This document shows, one piece after another, positions 56,853 through 64,000 of a stretch of 64,000 nt of DNA; the first letter of the stretch is position 1; the number at the start of each line of letters is the position of its first letter. The DNA comes from Campylobacter lari subsp. lari (lineage in GTDB: Bacteria > Campylobacterota > Campylobacteria > Campylobacterales > Campylobacteraceae). Made by a program: the position numbers and the translations under genes. The stretch spans positions 1,054,001-1,118,000 of the forward strand of contig NZ_CP053830.1 in assembly GCF_013372185.1 (NCBI RefSeq), written 5' to 3'. A model generated the notes under the pieces. That model was not told the origin of the DNA. It was given only the letters and a program-made list of their open reading frames with translations, and searched no databases.

Positions 56853-57967
56853 CACTCACCCTTTAAATTTTCACAAACATTGATTTTTAAGGCTTTTTTT
56901 AGCGGTAAAATACTTGCAAAAAAAGCAAATACTAAAGAGATAAGCACCGCAAAAAACACTGAAAGCAATCTAAAATCTATACTTGCATTAAAAATCAAAT
57001 ACCCAAAAATATTTGCCAAAAAATATCCACAAAAAGCACCAAGCAAACTCGCACTTAAGCTTAAAATAAATACTTCAGCTCCAAAAAGTTTGATGACTTC
57101 TCTATGCTTAGCTCCTAGTGCAAGATGCAGGGCTATTTCTTTTTTTCTTGAAAAAATTACCGCACTAAGAGTGGTATTTACACTCAAAGAACTAATGAGT
57201 AAAATCGTTAAGCTAATCAAAGCCATTAAAGCTTTGATTTTTTCTAAAATCACACCCTCGCTAATGGATACTGATGCTATAACTTTGGCTTCTATATTAG
57301 CCTTGCTAAGCTCTTTTGCTTTTTGATCCAAGCTTTCATAATCGCCCAGTAAAATAGCTTGAGCGTAATTTATCACTTCTTTGGCTGCTAATTCTTGAGC
57401 TTTTTTTAAAGAGATAATTAAAACCCCATCTTGCTCATCGTTGCTTCTTAAAATAGCTTTGATTTTTACTTTGACTATTTTAGATATACTTGGGTTATAA
57501 ATTTGTAATTCTTGTCCTATTTTAAGCTCTAATTGTTTAGCTAAATCAACCCCCACAAAAGCACTATCTTCACTAAAATCACTCAAAGAAAAGCTTCCTT
57601 TTAAAACCTCCATAAAAGGCTTGGTAAGCTTTAAATTTGCAAAATCAACCCCAACAACTACCGCACTTGAACTTTCAAGATTATAAAAACCATATAAAAA
57701 TGGGGTTAAGGCTTTTGCTTTCAAGTTTTCTTTGGCTTGATTAAATTCATCCATACCTAAAAACTCACCATCTTTTGGCGTGATGATAAAATTAGCCCCA
57801 TAAGCTTTTAATTCTTTAGATAATTTTGTATCAATATCAAAATAAATATTAAAAAATGAGGCACTAACCATAGCACCTATAAACACAGCTATAAAAATAA
57901 TACAAACTCTTTTATAAGAAAAAATAAGAGATTTAAAAACCTCTTGCATAAAAAAATTATTTGCCAT
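56852..57967 (-). CDS. FtsX/MacB-like ABC permease (second) of the P19 iron operon
   Basis: 371 residues. N-terminal span (about 18-42), periplasmic domain, three C-terminal spans (about 245-360), then a short basic end. KEIALHLALGAKHREVIKLF (near 275) is the coupling-helix motif of MacB-type permeases. With the neighbouring permease it probably makes a heterodimer. GAGG lies ahead of the ATG; overlaps the next gene by 11 bases. Confidence 0.88.
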   Translation of the reverse strand: MANNFFMQEVFKSLIFSYKRVCIIFIAVFIGAMVSASFFNIYFDIDTKLSKELKAYGANFIITPKDGEFLGMDEFNQAKENLKAKALTPFLYGFYNLESSSAVVVGVDFANLKLTKPFMEVLKGSFSLSDFSEDSAFVGVDLAKQLELKIGQELQIYNPSISKIVKVKIKAILRSNDEQDGVLIISLKKAQELAAKEVINYAQAILLGDYESLDQKAKELSKANIEAKVIASVSISEGVILEKIKALMALISLTILLISSLSVNTTLSAVIFSRKKEIALHLALGAKHREVIKLFGAEVFILSLSASLLGAFCGYFLANIFGYLIFNASIDFRLLSVFFAVLISLVFAFFASILPLKKALKINVCENLKGE

Positions 57968-59249
57968 ATAAAACCTCTGAAGTAGAAAGTTTAGAAATTC
58001 CTTTGATAGAAAACAAACATCCTAGAAATACTATAAGCACTGCAAAAAATAAACAAATTGGTAAAATAATCCAAGATATAGCAATAGCATGATCAAATAT
58101 ACTTAGAGCAATAGCTTCTGAAACTCCCACGCCAAAAACAAAACCAAAAACAGCCCCAATTAAAGCTACCACAACCCCTTCTAGCGCAAAAATCATATAA
58201 ATTTGCAAAGTGCTAGCACCCAAGGCTTTTAAAAGCCCTATTTCGCTTTTTCTTCTAAAAATATCTGCACTCATTAAAGATGATATGGCTATGGAAGCTA
58301 CGATTAAACATATAATGCTAACTACTGCCATTAAAGATTGAATTTTAGATACTATCAAACTTTCTGCATCAGAAATCGCACTCACTACTTTTGTGCTAGC
58401 ACCTTTAAAATCTTCTGCGATTTGATATGCAATAGAACTTACATAAGCAGTGCAATACCACTGATCATACTCAAGCTGATCAAGGCTATCTACATCGCGT
58501 CTTGCTTTTTGCGCTAAATCATTTTCAGGTATAGTCAAAGCTGAAACTTCTGCTTTAGCAAATAAACCTTCTTTTTTAGAAAGCTTTTGTGCTAAAAGTA
58601 AAGAAGTAATGATTTTATTTGAAAAGGCTTGAGTTAGATCTATAATGCCAATGATTTTTACTTTAAAAATTTGATCATTTTGCGTCAGGGAGATTTCATC
58701 ATTAATTTTTAAATCATACTTTTGTGCCAAATCCTTTCCTAGCATTATTTCATCTAAGCTATCATCTTTTGGGTAATTTCCTTTGATTTGACTATATTTA
58801 TATAATTCTTTAATACCTGCATAAAAATCATCATCATCTTGAACTTTTATAGCCTTATCAAAATAAGTTCCCACTAAAGAGATATTTTCATAATTTGCAT
58901 TTGGGGTTTGAATTTTTACTTGGATATCTAAAAATGGTGCAAAGGCATTGATATTATTTCTCCAAAAAATTTCTTTTATAGTATGGAGTTTGTTTTCTTC
59001 TAAAAAATTTTGATTTTTTAAAGGCTCGTAGATTTTACTACCCACTTCTACACTTAAACTTGCACCTTTAGGTAAAACTAAAATGTTTGATCCATAACTT
59101 CTTAATTCTTTTGTGATTTCATTACCTATACCCAAAGTAAGATTTAACATAGTAGCCATAAGTAAAGTAGCTAAAAAAATCGTTAGCAAAGCTAGGGATT
59201 TTTGAATTTTATTTTGAAAAATGGAATTTTTTACAATCTTAACTTGCAT
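57957..59249 (-). CDS. FtsX/MacB-like ABC permease (first) of the P19 iron operon
   Basis: 430 residues from the ATG at 59249 (MQVKIVKNSIF), seven bases after AGGA; an ATG at 59255 is also possible. Same layout as its neighbour: N-terminal span (about 16-40), long periplasmic domain, three spans at about 305-420, with KSEIGLLKALGASTLQIYMI as the coupling helix. No substrate is known; these permeases accompany P19/FTR1 in several pathogens. Confidence 0.88.
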   Translation of the reverse strand: MQVKIVKNSIFQNKIQKSLALLTIFLATLLMATMLNLTLGIGNEITKELRSYGSNILVLPKGASLSVEVGSKIYEPLKNQNFLEENKLHTIKEIFWRNNINAFAPFLDIQVKIQTPNANYENISLVGTYFDKAIKVQDDDDFYAGIKELYKYSQIKGNYPKDDSLDEIMLGKDLAQKYDLKINDEISLTQNDQIFKVKIIGIIDLTQAFSNKIITSLLLAQKLSKKEGLFAKAEVSALTIPENDLAQKARRDVDSLDQLEYDQWYCTAYVSSIAYQIAEDFKGASTKVVSAISDAESLIVSKIQSLMAVVSIICLIVASIAISSLMSADIFRRKSEIGLLKALGASTLQIYMIFALEGVVVALIGAVFGFVFGVGVSEAIALSIFDHAIAISWIILPICLFFAVLIVFLGCLFSIKGISKLSTSEVLYGK

Positions 59250-60660
59250 AGTCATTTCCTAATAAATTATGAATTCTATATTTTGAAGTCTTATTCATAT
59301 CGATGTATTTTAAAGGATCATTTTTAAACTCTTCATAATTTTTTTCATTCGCAAAAAAATATGTTCTACCTTTATAAACATAAGATCTTGGTGCTTTCAA
59401 ATTAATTAATTCAGTATGATCAATAGGGTCATAAACTTTCTTTTCTACTACTTGAGTGAAAAAATTTACCCCATCTAAAATTTCTGAAAAAGGTATAATA
59501 ACTTTACCATTTTCAAATTTATACTTCATAGGGATAGGATTACACCCACCTGCTTTACCTACACTTGGTAAGAAAATTCTAACATTACATGAGATGCAAA
59601 TTAATTCTCCACCTTTTTTAACATACCCCATATCCCCACATATACTACAAGCATCAAAAACTGCTACTGGAGAGTCTTTATCTTCTCTTTTATTAATTAA
59701 GAAAAATCTCACCACTTTACCCTCATCGCTAATATAAGCAAAGCGATGTAAGTTGTTATCTCTTAAAATCGCTACATCAAAGACAAATTCATCATTTTCA
59801 TTTGGCTCTACATAGGTTGGTTCATCTATGGTTACCGGTCTTGAAGCATGCAAGTCATAAAAAAGAAAAATACAAAGACTTAAAATCATAGCACTAAAAA
59901 TACTTGCACTAAAACTAGTTATAGTTGAATTTTTTGCTTGATTTTTTCTAAATTCTATATCAAAATCTTTTTTCTTGGTGTTTTCTCCTACTCTTTGTTT
60001 TAGAGCTAAAACGACACAAAGTCCTAACAACACAAACCATACATAAGTATAAAATTTAGCATAATATACACTTTTTGCCACATAGCTTAAATACAAGCTT
60101 TCTGTTTCTACCACGCCTTCTCTCATAAGGTGTAATAAAATTTGTGCTAAAGCTTCATTTAGATAAAAAATCACGATAACAAATAAAAATAAATTTAAAA
60201 ACTTAAATTTAAATTCTCTTAGCCACCTCATAAAAAGATAAACCCCAAAACACATAATAAAAGCAAGCAAAATAAGCCCAAAAGAACTAATCGCTAAAGA
60301 ATCTAAAAAATTAGTGCTTAATATAGGAAAATCAATAGAAATATGTAAATATTTTATACCAAAAGCAAAAGATAATAAAAAAAGCAATATTGCTTGAATT
60401 TTTTCTTTTAAAAAATTATTTTTTATAAAAGAAAAAATGATAACTCCCAAAAACAATAAAACAAATAAAATATCATTAGAAAAATATAACAAATCATAAC
60501 TTAGTGTTTTAGCACTAATAAAAAAAGCAAAATAAGAAAAAACAAAACCCACAAAAGCAAGTTTAAACACTAAAGAATTTTTTAGATTATAAAAAAATAA
60601 AGCACTCAAAAGCGCATAAGAAAAAAATGCTCCAAAAAAATGTACAAAATAAATCGACAT
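59239..60660 (-). CDS. DUF2318 membrane protein with Cys-rich domain (P19/FTR1 system)
   Basis: 473 residues. About ten hydrophobic segments fill residues 1-275, then a soluble domain with CSICG and CISCN pairs and GGCNPIP (about 350-385), the DUF2318 signature. The last 50 residues contain RTYFFANEKNYEEFKNDPLK, resembling a metal-binding YHS-like motif. Probably handles iron oxidation state or transfer on the periplasmic face next to FTR1. It is separated from p19 by a hairpin, so its level may be lower than that of p19. Confidence 0.86.
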   Translation of the reverse strand: MSIYFVHFFGAFFSYALLSALFFYNLKNSLVFKLAFVGFVFSYFAFFISAKTLSYDLLYFSNDILFVLLFLGVIIFSFIKNNFLKEKIQAILLFLLSFAFGIKYLHISIDFPILSTNFLDSLAISSFGLILLAFIMCFGVYLFMRWLREFKFKFLNLFLFVIVIFYLNEALAQILLHLMREGVVETESLYLSYVAKSVYYAKFYTYVWFVLLGLCVVLALKQRVGENTKKKDFDIEFRKNQAKNSTITSFSASIFSAMILSLCIFLFYDLHASRPVTIDEPTYVEPNENDEFVFDVAILRDNNLHRFAYISDEGKVVRFFLINKREDKDSPVAVFDACSICGDMGYVKKGGELICISCNVRIFLPSVGKAGGCNPIPMKYKFENGKVIIPFSEILDGVNFFTQVVEKKVYDPIDHTELINLKAPRSYVYKGRTYFFANEKNYEEFKNDPLKYIDMNKTSKYRIHNLLGNDYAS

Positions 60661-60711
60661 AGGCTCTTCTTTGATAGAATTTATTTATAAAATCGATAAT
60701 TTCATAAATAA

Positions 60712-60731
60712 ACCCTAGCAAAAGCTAGGGT
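60712..60731 (-). terminator. Intercistronic hairpin between p19 and the DUF2318 gene
   Basis: Arms ACCCTAGC and GCTAGGGT (8 bp, 4-base loop) just past the p19 stop, followed on the minus strand by a T-rich run (TTTATTTATG). It could partly terminate the iron-operon transcript. Confidence 0.65.
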
Positions 60732-60736
60732 AAAAA

Positions 60737-61258
60737 TCACTTCGGTTTTCCTGTGTATTTGAAATTATATTTAACTGAAAATGGCTCAAACCACTTACCA
60801 ACACCTGTTTCTTTATCAACATGACGTCCAAAACCTTGTTTTTCTGGACTTTCTATTAAAAATACTAACTCATAATTTCCTATGCCTGTATCCATTTTTA
60901 AATTCGCACCATAGTGAGGGCCATCATCTGCTACCATAGGCATAAGGGTTCCTGTTTTTACTTTACCATTATCAAGATTAGTTAGCTTATAAGCTATAGT
61001 TAAATAAGGAATCCAAAAGCCTTCTGGAAAGCCATTTTTATTACCCTTTAATGCATGAATATCTGCCTCAAGGTGAATATCTGCTAAACTTGCCGCAAGA
61101 TCAATCCCTCTTGGCTCCATTTCGATTGGCTGTAAATAAACCGCTGCTATTTCCATACCATTTAATTCATAAGGATCGCCAATTGGCACCTCTGCTGCAA
61201 AAACTGAACTAGCTAAAATACTAGCTGCTGCGCCTAAACTTAATAAAGTTTTTTTCAT
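60737..61258 (-). CDS. p19: Periplasmic iron-binding protein P19
   Basis: 173 residues, signal peptide at 1-21 (ends SVFA). Mature protein has the P19/Tpd fold. Metal ligands are recognisable in GMEIAAVYLQP, PRGIDLAASLADIHLEADIH and KQGFGRHVDKETGVG. In C. jejuni, P19 is a dimer that binds copper and iron and is required for growth under iron limitation, feeding iron to FTR1. Its ATG overlaps the end of the permease gene by 4 bases. Confidence 0.96.
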   Translation of the reverse strand: MKKTLLSLGAAASILASSVFAAEVPIGDPYELNGMEIAAVYLQPIEMEPRGIDLAASLADIHLEADIHALKGNKNGFPEGFWIPYLTIAYKLTNLDNGKVKTGTLMPMVADDGPHYGANLKMDTGIGNYELVFLIESPEKQGFGRHVDKETGVGKWFEPFSVKYNFKYTGKPK

Positions 61259-63330
61259 ATTTTTTCCCTTTTATTTGAAATTTGCTTTGTTATAAAAATA
61301 CCCATAATGAGTAAGATTAAAACCATAAACTGAGGTATGATGCTCTCATAATAAGGATAAATTCCAAGCCATAAAATTCCTTCAAAATCAAAAGGAAGTA
61401 GGCTTGGTGTAATAAGCTTAGCCTCTATGAGCTCACCAATGCCTTTGCCTGTAAAGACAAAGACCATGTAAAAAATAATGTATGAAGTTATATAGAAAAA
61501 TTGTTTTACTGGTATTTTCAAAGCACCAGCTTTTAATAAATAATAAAGTATGATAAGTATAATTAATCCGCTAGCTAATCCTATAAATATAAAACTATAA
61601 TCTGTGCTTGTTTTTGCATCAAACAATAAAGCTTGATAAAAAAGAATAGTTTCAGCACCTTCTCTATATACAGCTAAAAATACACTAAACCATAAGGTTT
61701 TTGCTGAATTATTTGATATAGCTTCAACCGCTTGAGTTTTTATGTGATTTGCCCATTTTTTATTTTGCGCATTTGATAAAAGCCAAAAACCCACATAAAA
61801 TAATAATGCAACAGCCACAAGCATAGTAATGCCTTCTAGCAACTCTCTGCTTTGCCCTGCTTGTTCTTTAAAAATCCATGAAATAAAAAATGCTGTTACA
61901 AAACTTAAAAACACACCACTCCAAAGTGCTGAATATACTATATTTAAACGCTTTTTATTGCCACTTTGAACTAGATATGAAACTATAGCCACAATGATAA
62001 TTAAAGCTTCCAAACCTTCTCTTAAAATAATACCCAAAGCCCATATAAATAAAGACATAGGTGAGGATTCTTGAATTTTATCTAAAGAGCTTTCCACTAA
62101 GGCACTAAGCTCATCAAAATTTTGTTTTAATTCTTCTTTGGAAGCACTTGCTTTAATAAGCGCAACGCCTTTTGAAAAATAACTTTCTATTTTCAATTTT
62201 AAAGCACTATCAATAGCACCAATTTTACTTTCCATACCACTTGCTTCAAAAATATCCAAATACACATTTTGTAAAGCATCTATACTATTTAAACTAAATC
62301 CCTCGTAATTTTGCAAAATATTATTAAGAGCAATTTTCATATCATCATATACTTTAGTATAGTTTTTAGTACTCATAGCACTCTCATCAAAGCCTTTAAC
62401 TTGAAGTAAAGCTAATTCTTCTTTAGGTAAAGCTAAAAACGCTTCATATAATAAATCTGATATGTTTGAAATTTCATCTCTAATAGTTTTTTCATCTAAA
62501 GTATTGGCATTGATTTTTCTTATAATAGTTCTAAGTTTAGTTTGAATTTTTTTATCCACTCCTGCCTTAGTATATCTTGCCACTAAAACTTCTACTTTTG
62601 AGTTTCTATAGTCTTCAAACAATGATGATTGAATCAAATCTTTAGCTTTTTGATAATCTTTATTTACAAAAGCTAACGCAGCTTGATCAAGCTTTGAAAC
62701 CATCGAATCCATTAAAAATTGCAATCTTGCATCCAAAGCCGAAGCTTCTTGTAAAGCTAGCAATGCCTCATCTTTTTGAGTGCTTTGTTCTTGAGCAATC
62801 AAACTTTGAGCTGAATTTTGTGAAGTTTGCTCTTTAACATTCTCTCCAAGCAAAGCCGCAAACATCGCTTCAGCTTGTGCTTGGCGCTCTTTTTCTGCTT
62901 TTAAAGATGAGTTTTCAGCTGCCTTTTTATCATAATTTACATCACTAGCTTCGGCTTTAAGCTGAAAGCCTTTTTCTAAAACAGGAATGATTTCATCTAA
63001 ATCAAAATACAAACTACTAATCAAAGCTTCTATTTTAGAAAAATCCTCTTTATCTTTATACAACTTTCTTAAATTAACAAATTTACGCTCCATAACAATG
63101 GCTTTTCTACCAACATTACGCCCAATAGAGCCTTCCATGGTTTCAAAATGCTGAAAATATGCATCTTCTGCTTTTTTCTTTGCTTCTAAATTTTTATTTT
63201 CTTTATATAAAATCATACTTTCATTTAAAATTTGTTTGATTGCTTGGGCTTCTTTTTGATAATCAATCTCTCTAGCATAAACAATAGTACAAAATAAAAA
63301 AATTATCAACAAGCTTATTTTTTTAAACAC
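61255..63330 (-). CDS. FTR1-family high-affinity iron permease
   Basis: 691 residues starting at GTG (63330) with GGAG 8 bases ahead. Signal-like segment at 1-19, then a periplasmic domain of about 400 residues, mostly helical and partly coiled coil. The FTR1 membrane domain follows (about 420-685), with the two iron-binding motifs REGLE (near 435) and REGAE (near 554). It imports iron received from P19. First gene of an eight-gene unit behind Fur-box-like sites. Confidence 0.95.
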   Translation of the reverse strand: MFKKISLLIIFLFCTIVYAREIDYQKEAQAIKQILNESMILYKENKNLEAKKKAEDAYFQHFETMEGSIGRNVGRKAIVMERKFVNLRKLYKDKEDFSKIEALISSLYFDLDEIIPVLEKGFQLKAEASDVNYDKKAAENSSLKAEKERQAQAEAMFAALLGENVKEQTSQNSAQSLIAQEQSTQKDEALLALQEASALDARLQFLMDSMVSKLDQAALAFVNKDYQKAKDLIQSSLFEDYRNSKVEVLVARYTKAGVDKKIQTKLRTIIRKINANTLDEKTIRDEISNISDLLYEAFLALPKEELALLQVKGFDESAMSTKNYTKVYDDMKIALNNILQNYEGFSLNSIDALQNVYLDIFEASGMESKIGAIDSALKLKIESYFSKGVALIKASASKEELKQNFDELSALVESSLDKIQESSPMSLFIWALGIILREGLEALIIIVAIVSYLVQSGNKKRLNIVYSALWSGVFLSFVTAFFISWIFKEQAGQSRELLEGITMLVAVALLFYVGFWLLSNAQNKKWANHIKTQAVEAISNNSAKTLWFSVFLAVYREGAETILFYQALLFDAKTSTDYSFIFIGLASGLIILIILYYLLKAGALKIPVKQFFYITSYIIFYMVFVFTGKGIGELIEAKLITPSLLPFDFEGILWLGIYPYYESIIPQFMVLILLIMGIFITKQISNKREKI

Positions 63331-63343
63331 TATTTTACTCCGA

Positions 63344-63356
63344 AATGATATTCATT
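63344..63356. promoter_or_regulatory. Fur-box-like site close to the FTR1 start
   Basis: AATGATATTCATT differs at one base from the Fur core AATGATAATCATT. It lies 14 bases ahead of the GTG start and would overlap the transcription start region (-10 candidate TATGAT at 63363-63368, minus strand). Confidence 0.55.
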
Positions 63357-63401
63357 TTTAAAATCATAGTCGCAAGTATAGTACTAGCTTTCTTAAATTT
63401 A

Positions 63402-63420
63402 GATAAACATTATCATTATT
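63402..63420. promoter_or_regulatory. Fur box upstream of the FTR1/P19 operon
   Basis: On the minus strand AATAATGATAATGTTTATC matches the 19-base Fur consensus GATAATGATAATCATTATC at 16 positions. It lies about 75 bases before the start codon, where iron-loaded Fur would block the promoter. Iron repression of this system is established in C. jejuni. Confidence 0.65.
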
Positions 63421-63603
63421 TATTTCATAATAATTTAGATAAAAATACTACAAAATACTACTTTTATCTACAATATAAGCTAAAAAATTATTATTTTTAA
63501 GAGTATTGTTTATTTTTATTTATTTTAATCATAAAAATAAGTTTTCTTTGCTAATATTTAGTGGTTTTAAAAATTCAAGGAGCTTTTGTGTTAGTAATTG
63601 GCC

Positions 63604-64000
63604 TTGAAAAACCAAGCAAACTCAAAAAATGTTAAAATTTTAGGTTTTTGGGTGATTATAGGAATAATAGCTGATATTAGCCTTGGTTTATTAGATAAAG
63701 AACTTGCACTAGCTAATAAAATCGGAGTGGATTATTTTATACAAACTTTAAAAATTCTCTAAAAACTATTATATTTTTAACTATTGTTTTAGTAATTATT
63801 AGCCTTAAGAGTCTAAAGCAAACTGAAAGTATAGACACTAAAGCTTTATTATACTTTTGGGCGTGGATAATTTTATATCCTAAATTCATGCGGTAGGAAA
63901 TTTATGCGGTAATAGCGTAGCAGCTTTAATCGTAGCTATTTGGGATAAACAAATAGACTGGGAAAAGTTTCGCTACGCTCTTGATAATCCTAAAGAATTT
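63604..64000 (+). pseudogene. Degraded DctA-type dicarboxylate symporter (continues past window)
   Basis: A frame opening NQANSKNVKILGFWVIIGI and running on with GLLDKELALANKIGVDYF has the N-terminal shape of the DAACS (DctA/GltP) family. It hits TAA at 63760-63762, continues in the same frame (TIIFLTIVLVIISLKSLKQT) to a TAG, then jumps frame to HAVGNLCGNSVAALIVAIWD plus KQIDWEKFRYAL, the DctA C-terminal helix. The central part, about two thirds of a 420-residue protein, is missing. So there is a nonsense codon, a large deletion and a frameshift. AAGGAG at 63578-63583 is the old ribosome site. The sequence reaches the window end still open. Confidence 0.75.

Overview
The window is AT-rich, densely packed chromosomal DNA from a thermophilic Campylobacter. 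The gene content is diagnostic of the genus: the major outer membrane porin PorA, the lipoprotein MapA, FlgP/FlgQ, the P19/FTR1 iron system, a fused CcsBA cytochrome c synthase and the liv branched-chain amino acid operon. Two things point to the C. lari group rather than C. jejuni: GyrA carries Val at position 86, and gene neighbourhoods are rearranged relative to what I recall of C. jejuni. Species assignment is inference. No rRNA, tRNA, insertion sequence, prophage or CRISPR array is visible.

Layout. 1-2095: tail of a ribbon-helix-helix antitoxin, a 377-base AT-rich gap with several perfect inverted repeats, porA, then a 3' remnant of a yaaA-like gene. 2096-13658 (+): cytochrome c, livJKHMGF, ccsBA, a small membrane protein and lepA. 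13688-18741: a probable sigma-28 gene, a MATE exporter, and the minus-strand operon thiD-thiM-thiE-hemD behind a TPP riboswitch. 18946-25249: a phosphatase, then ribA-rsmG-(small protein) diverging from hemB-DUF2603-hemN-FeS protein. 25253-30245: a small coiled-coil protein, alr and pgp2 (cell wall and shape), a copper delivery trio (PCuAC, anchored protein, Sco) and a LolCE-type permease.

30308-35138 (-): mapA, a ComF-like protein, gyrA, flgP, flgQ. 35344-36705: an SLC13 anion/dicarboxylate transporter. 36736-54018 (-): a long run of close-packed genes: ileS, 35-aa membrane protein, gatA, guaB, xseB, nitrilase-like protein, murC, small membrane protein, mutS2, sir2, LysE-type exporter, dapE, a HEPN-like protein, thiS-thiF-thiG-thiH and a second ThiE-like protein. 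54119-55210 (+): a CinA-family protein. 55257-63330 (-): the P19/FTR1 iron acquisition operon behind Fur-box-like sites. 63604-64000: wreckage of a DctA-type transporter.

Functional threads. Thiamine genes sit in two clusters: thiDME (salvage and coupling, riboswitch controlled) and thiSFGH (thiazole synthesis). Haem genes (hemB, hemN, hemD) and cytochrome c assembly (ccsBA, copper chaperones) recur. The least explained part is the dapE-thiS junction (40243-41136), where a protein with an HEPN-type RX4H motif lies next to a promoter-headed, foldable sequence on the opposite strand. Two genes missed by a 60-residue cutoff (xseB at 48154-48327 and a 35-aa membrane protein at 51153-51260) were recovered by reading the gaps.
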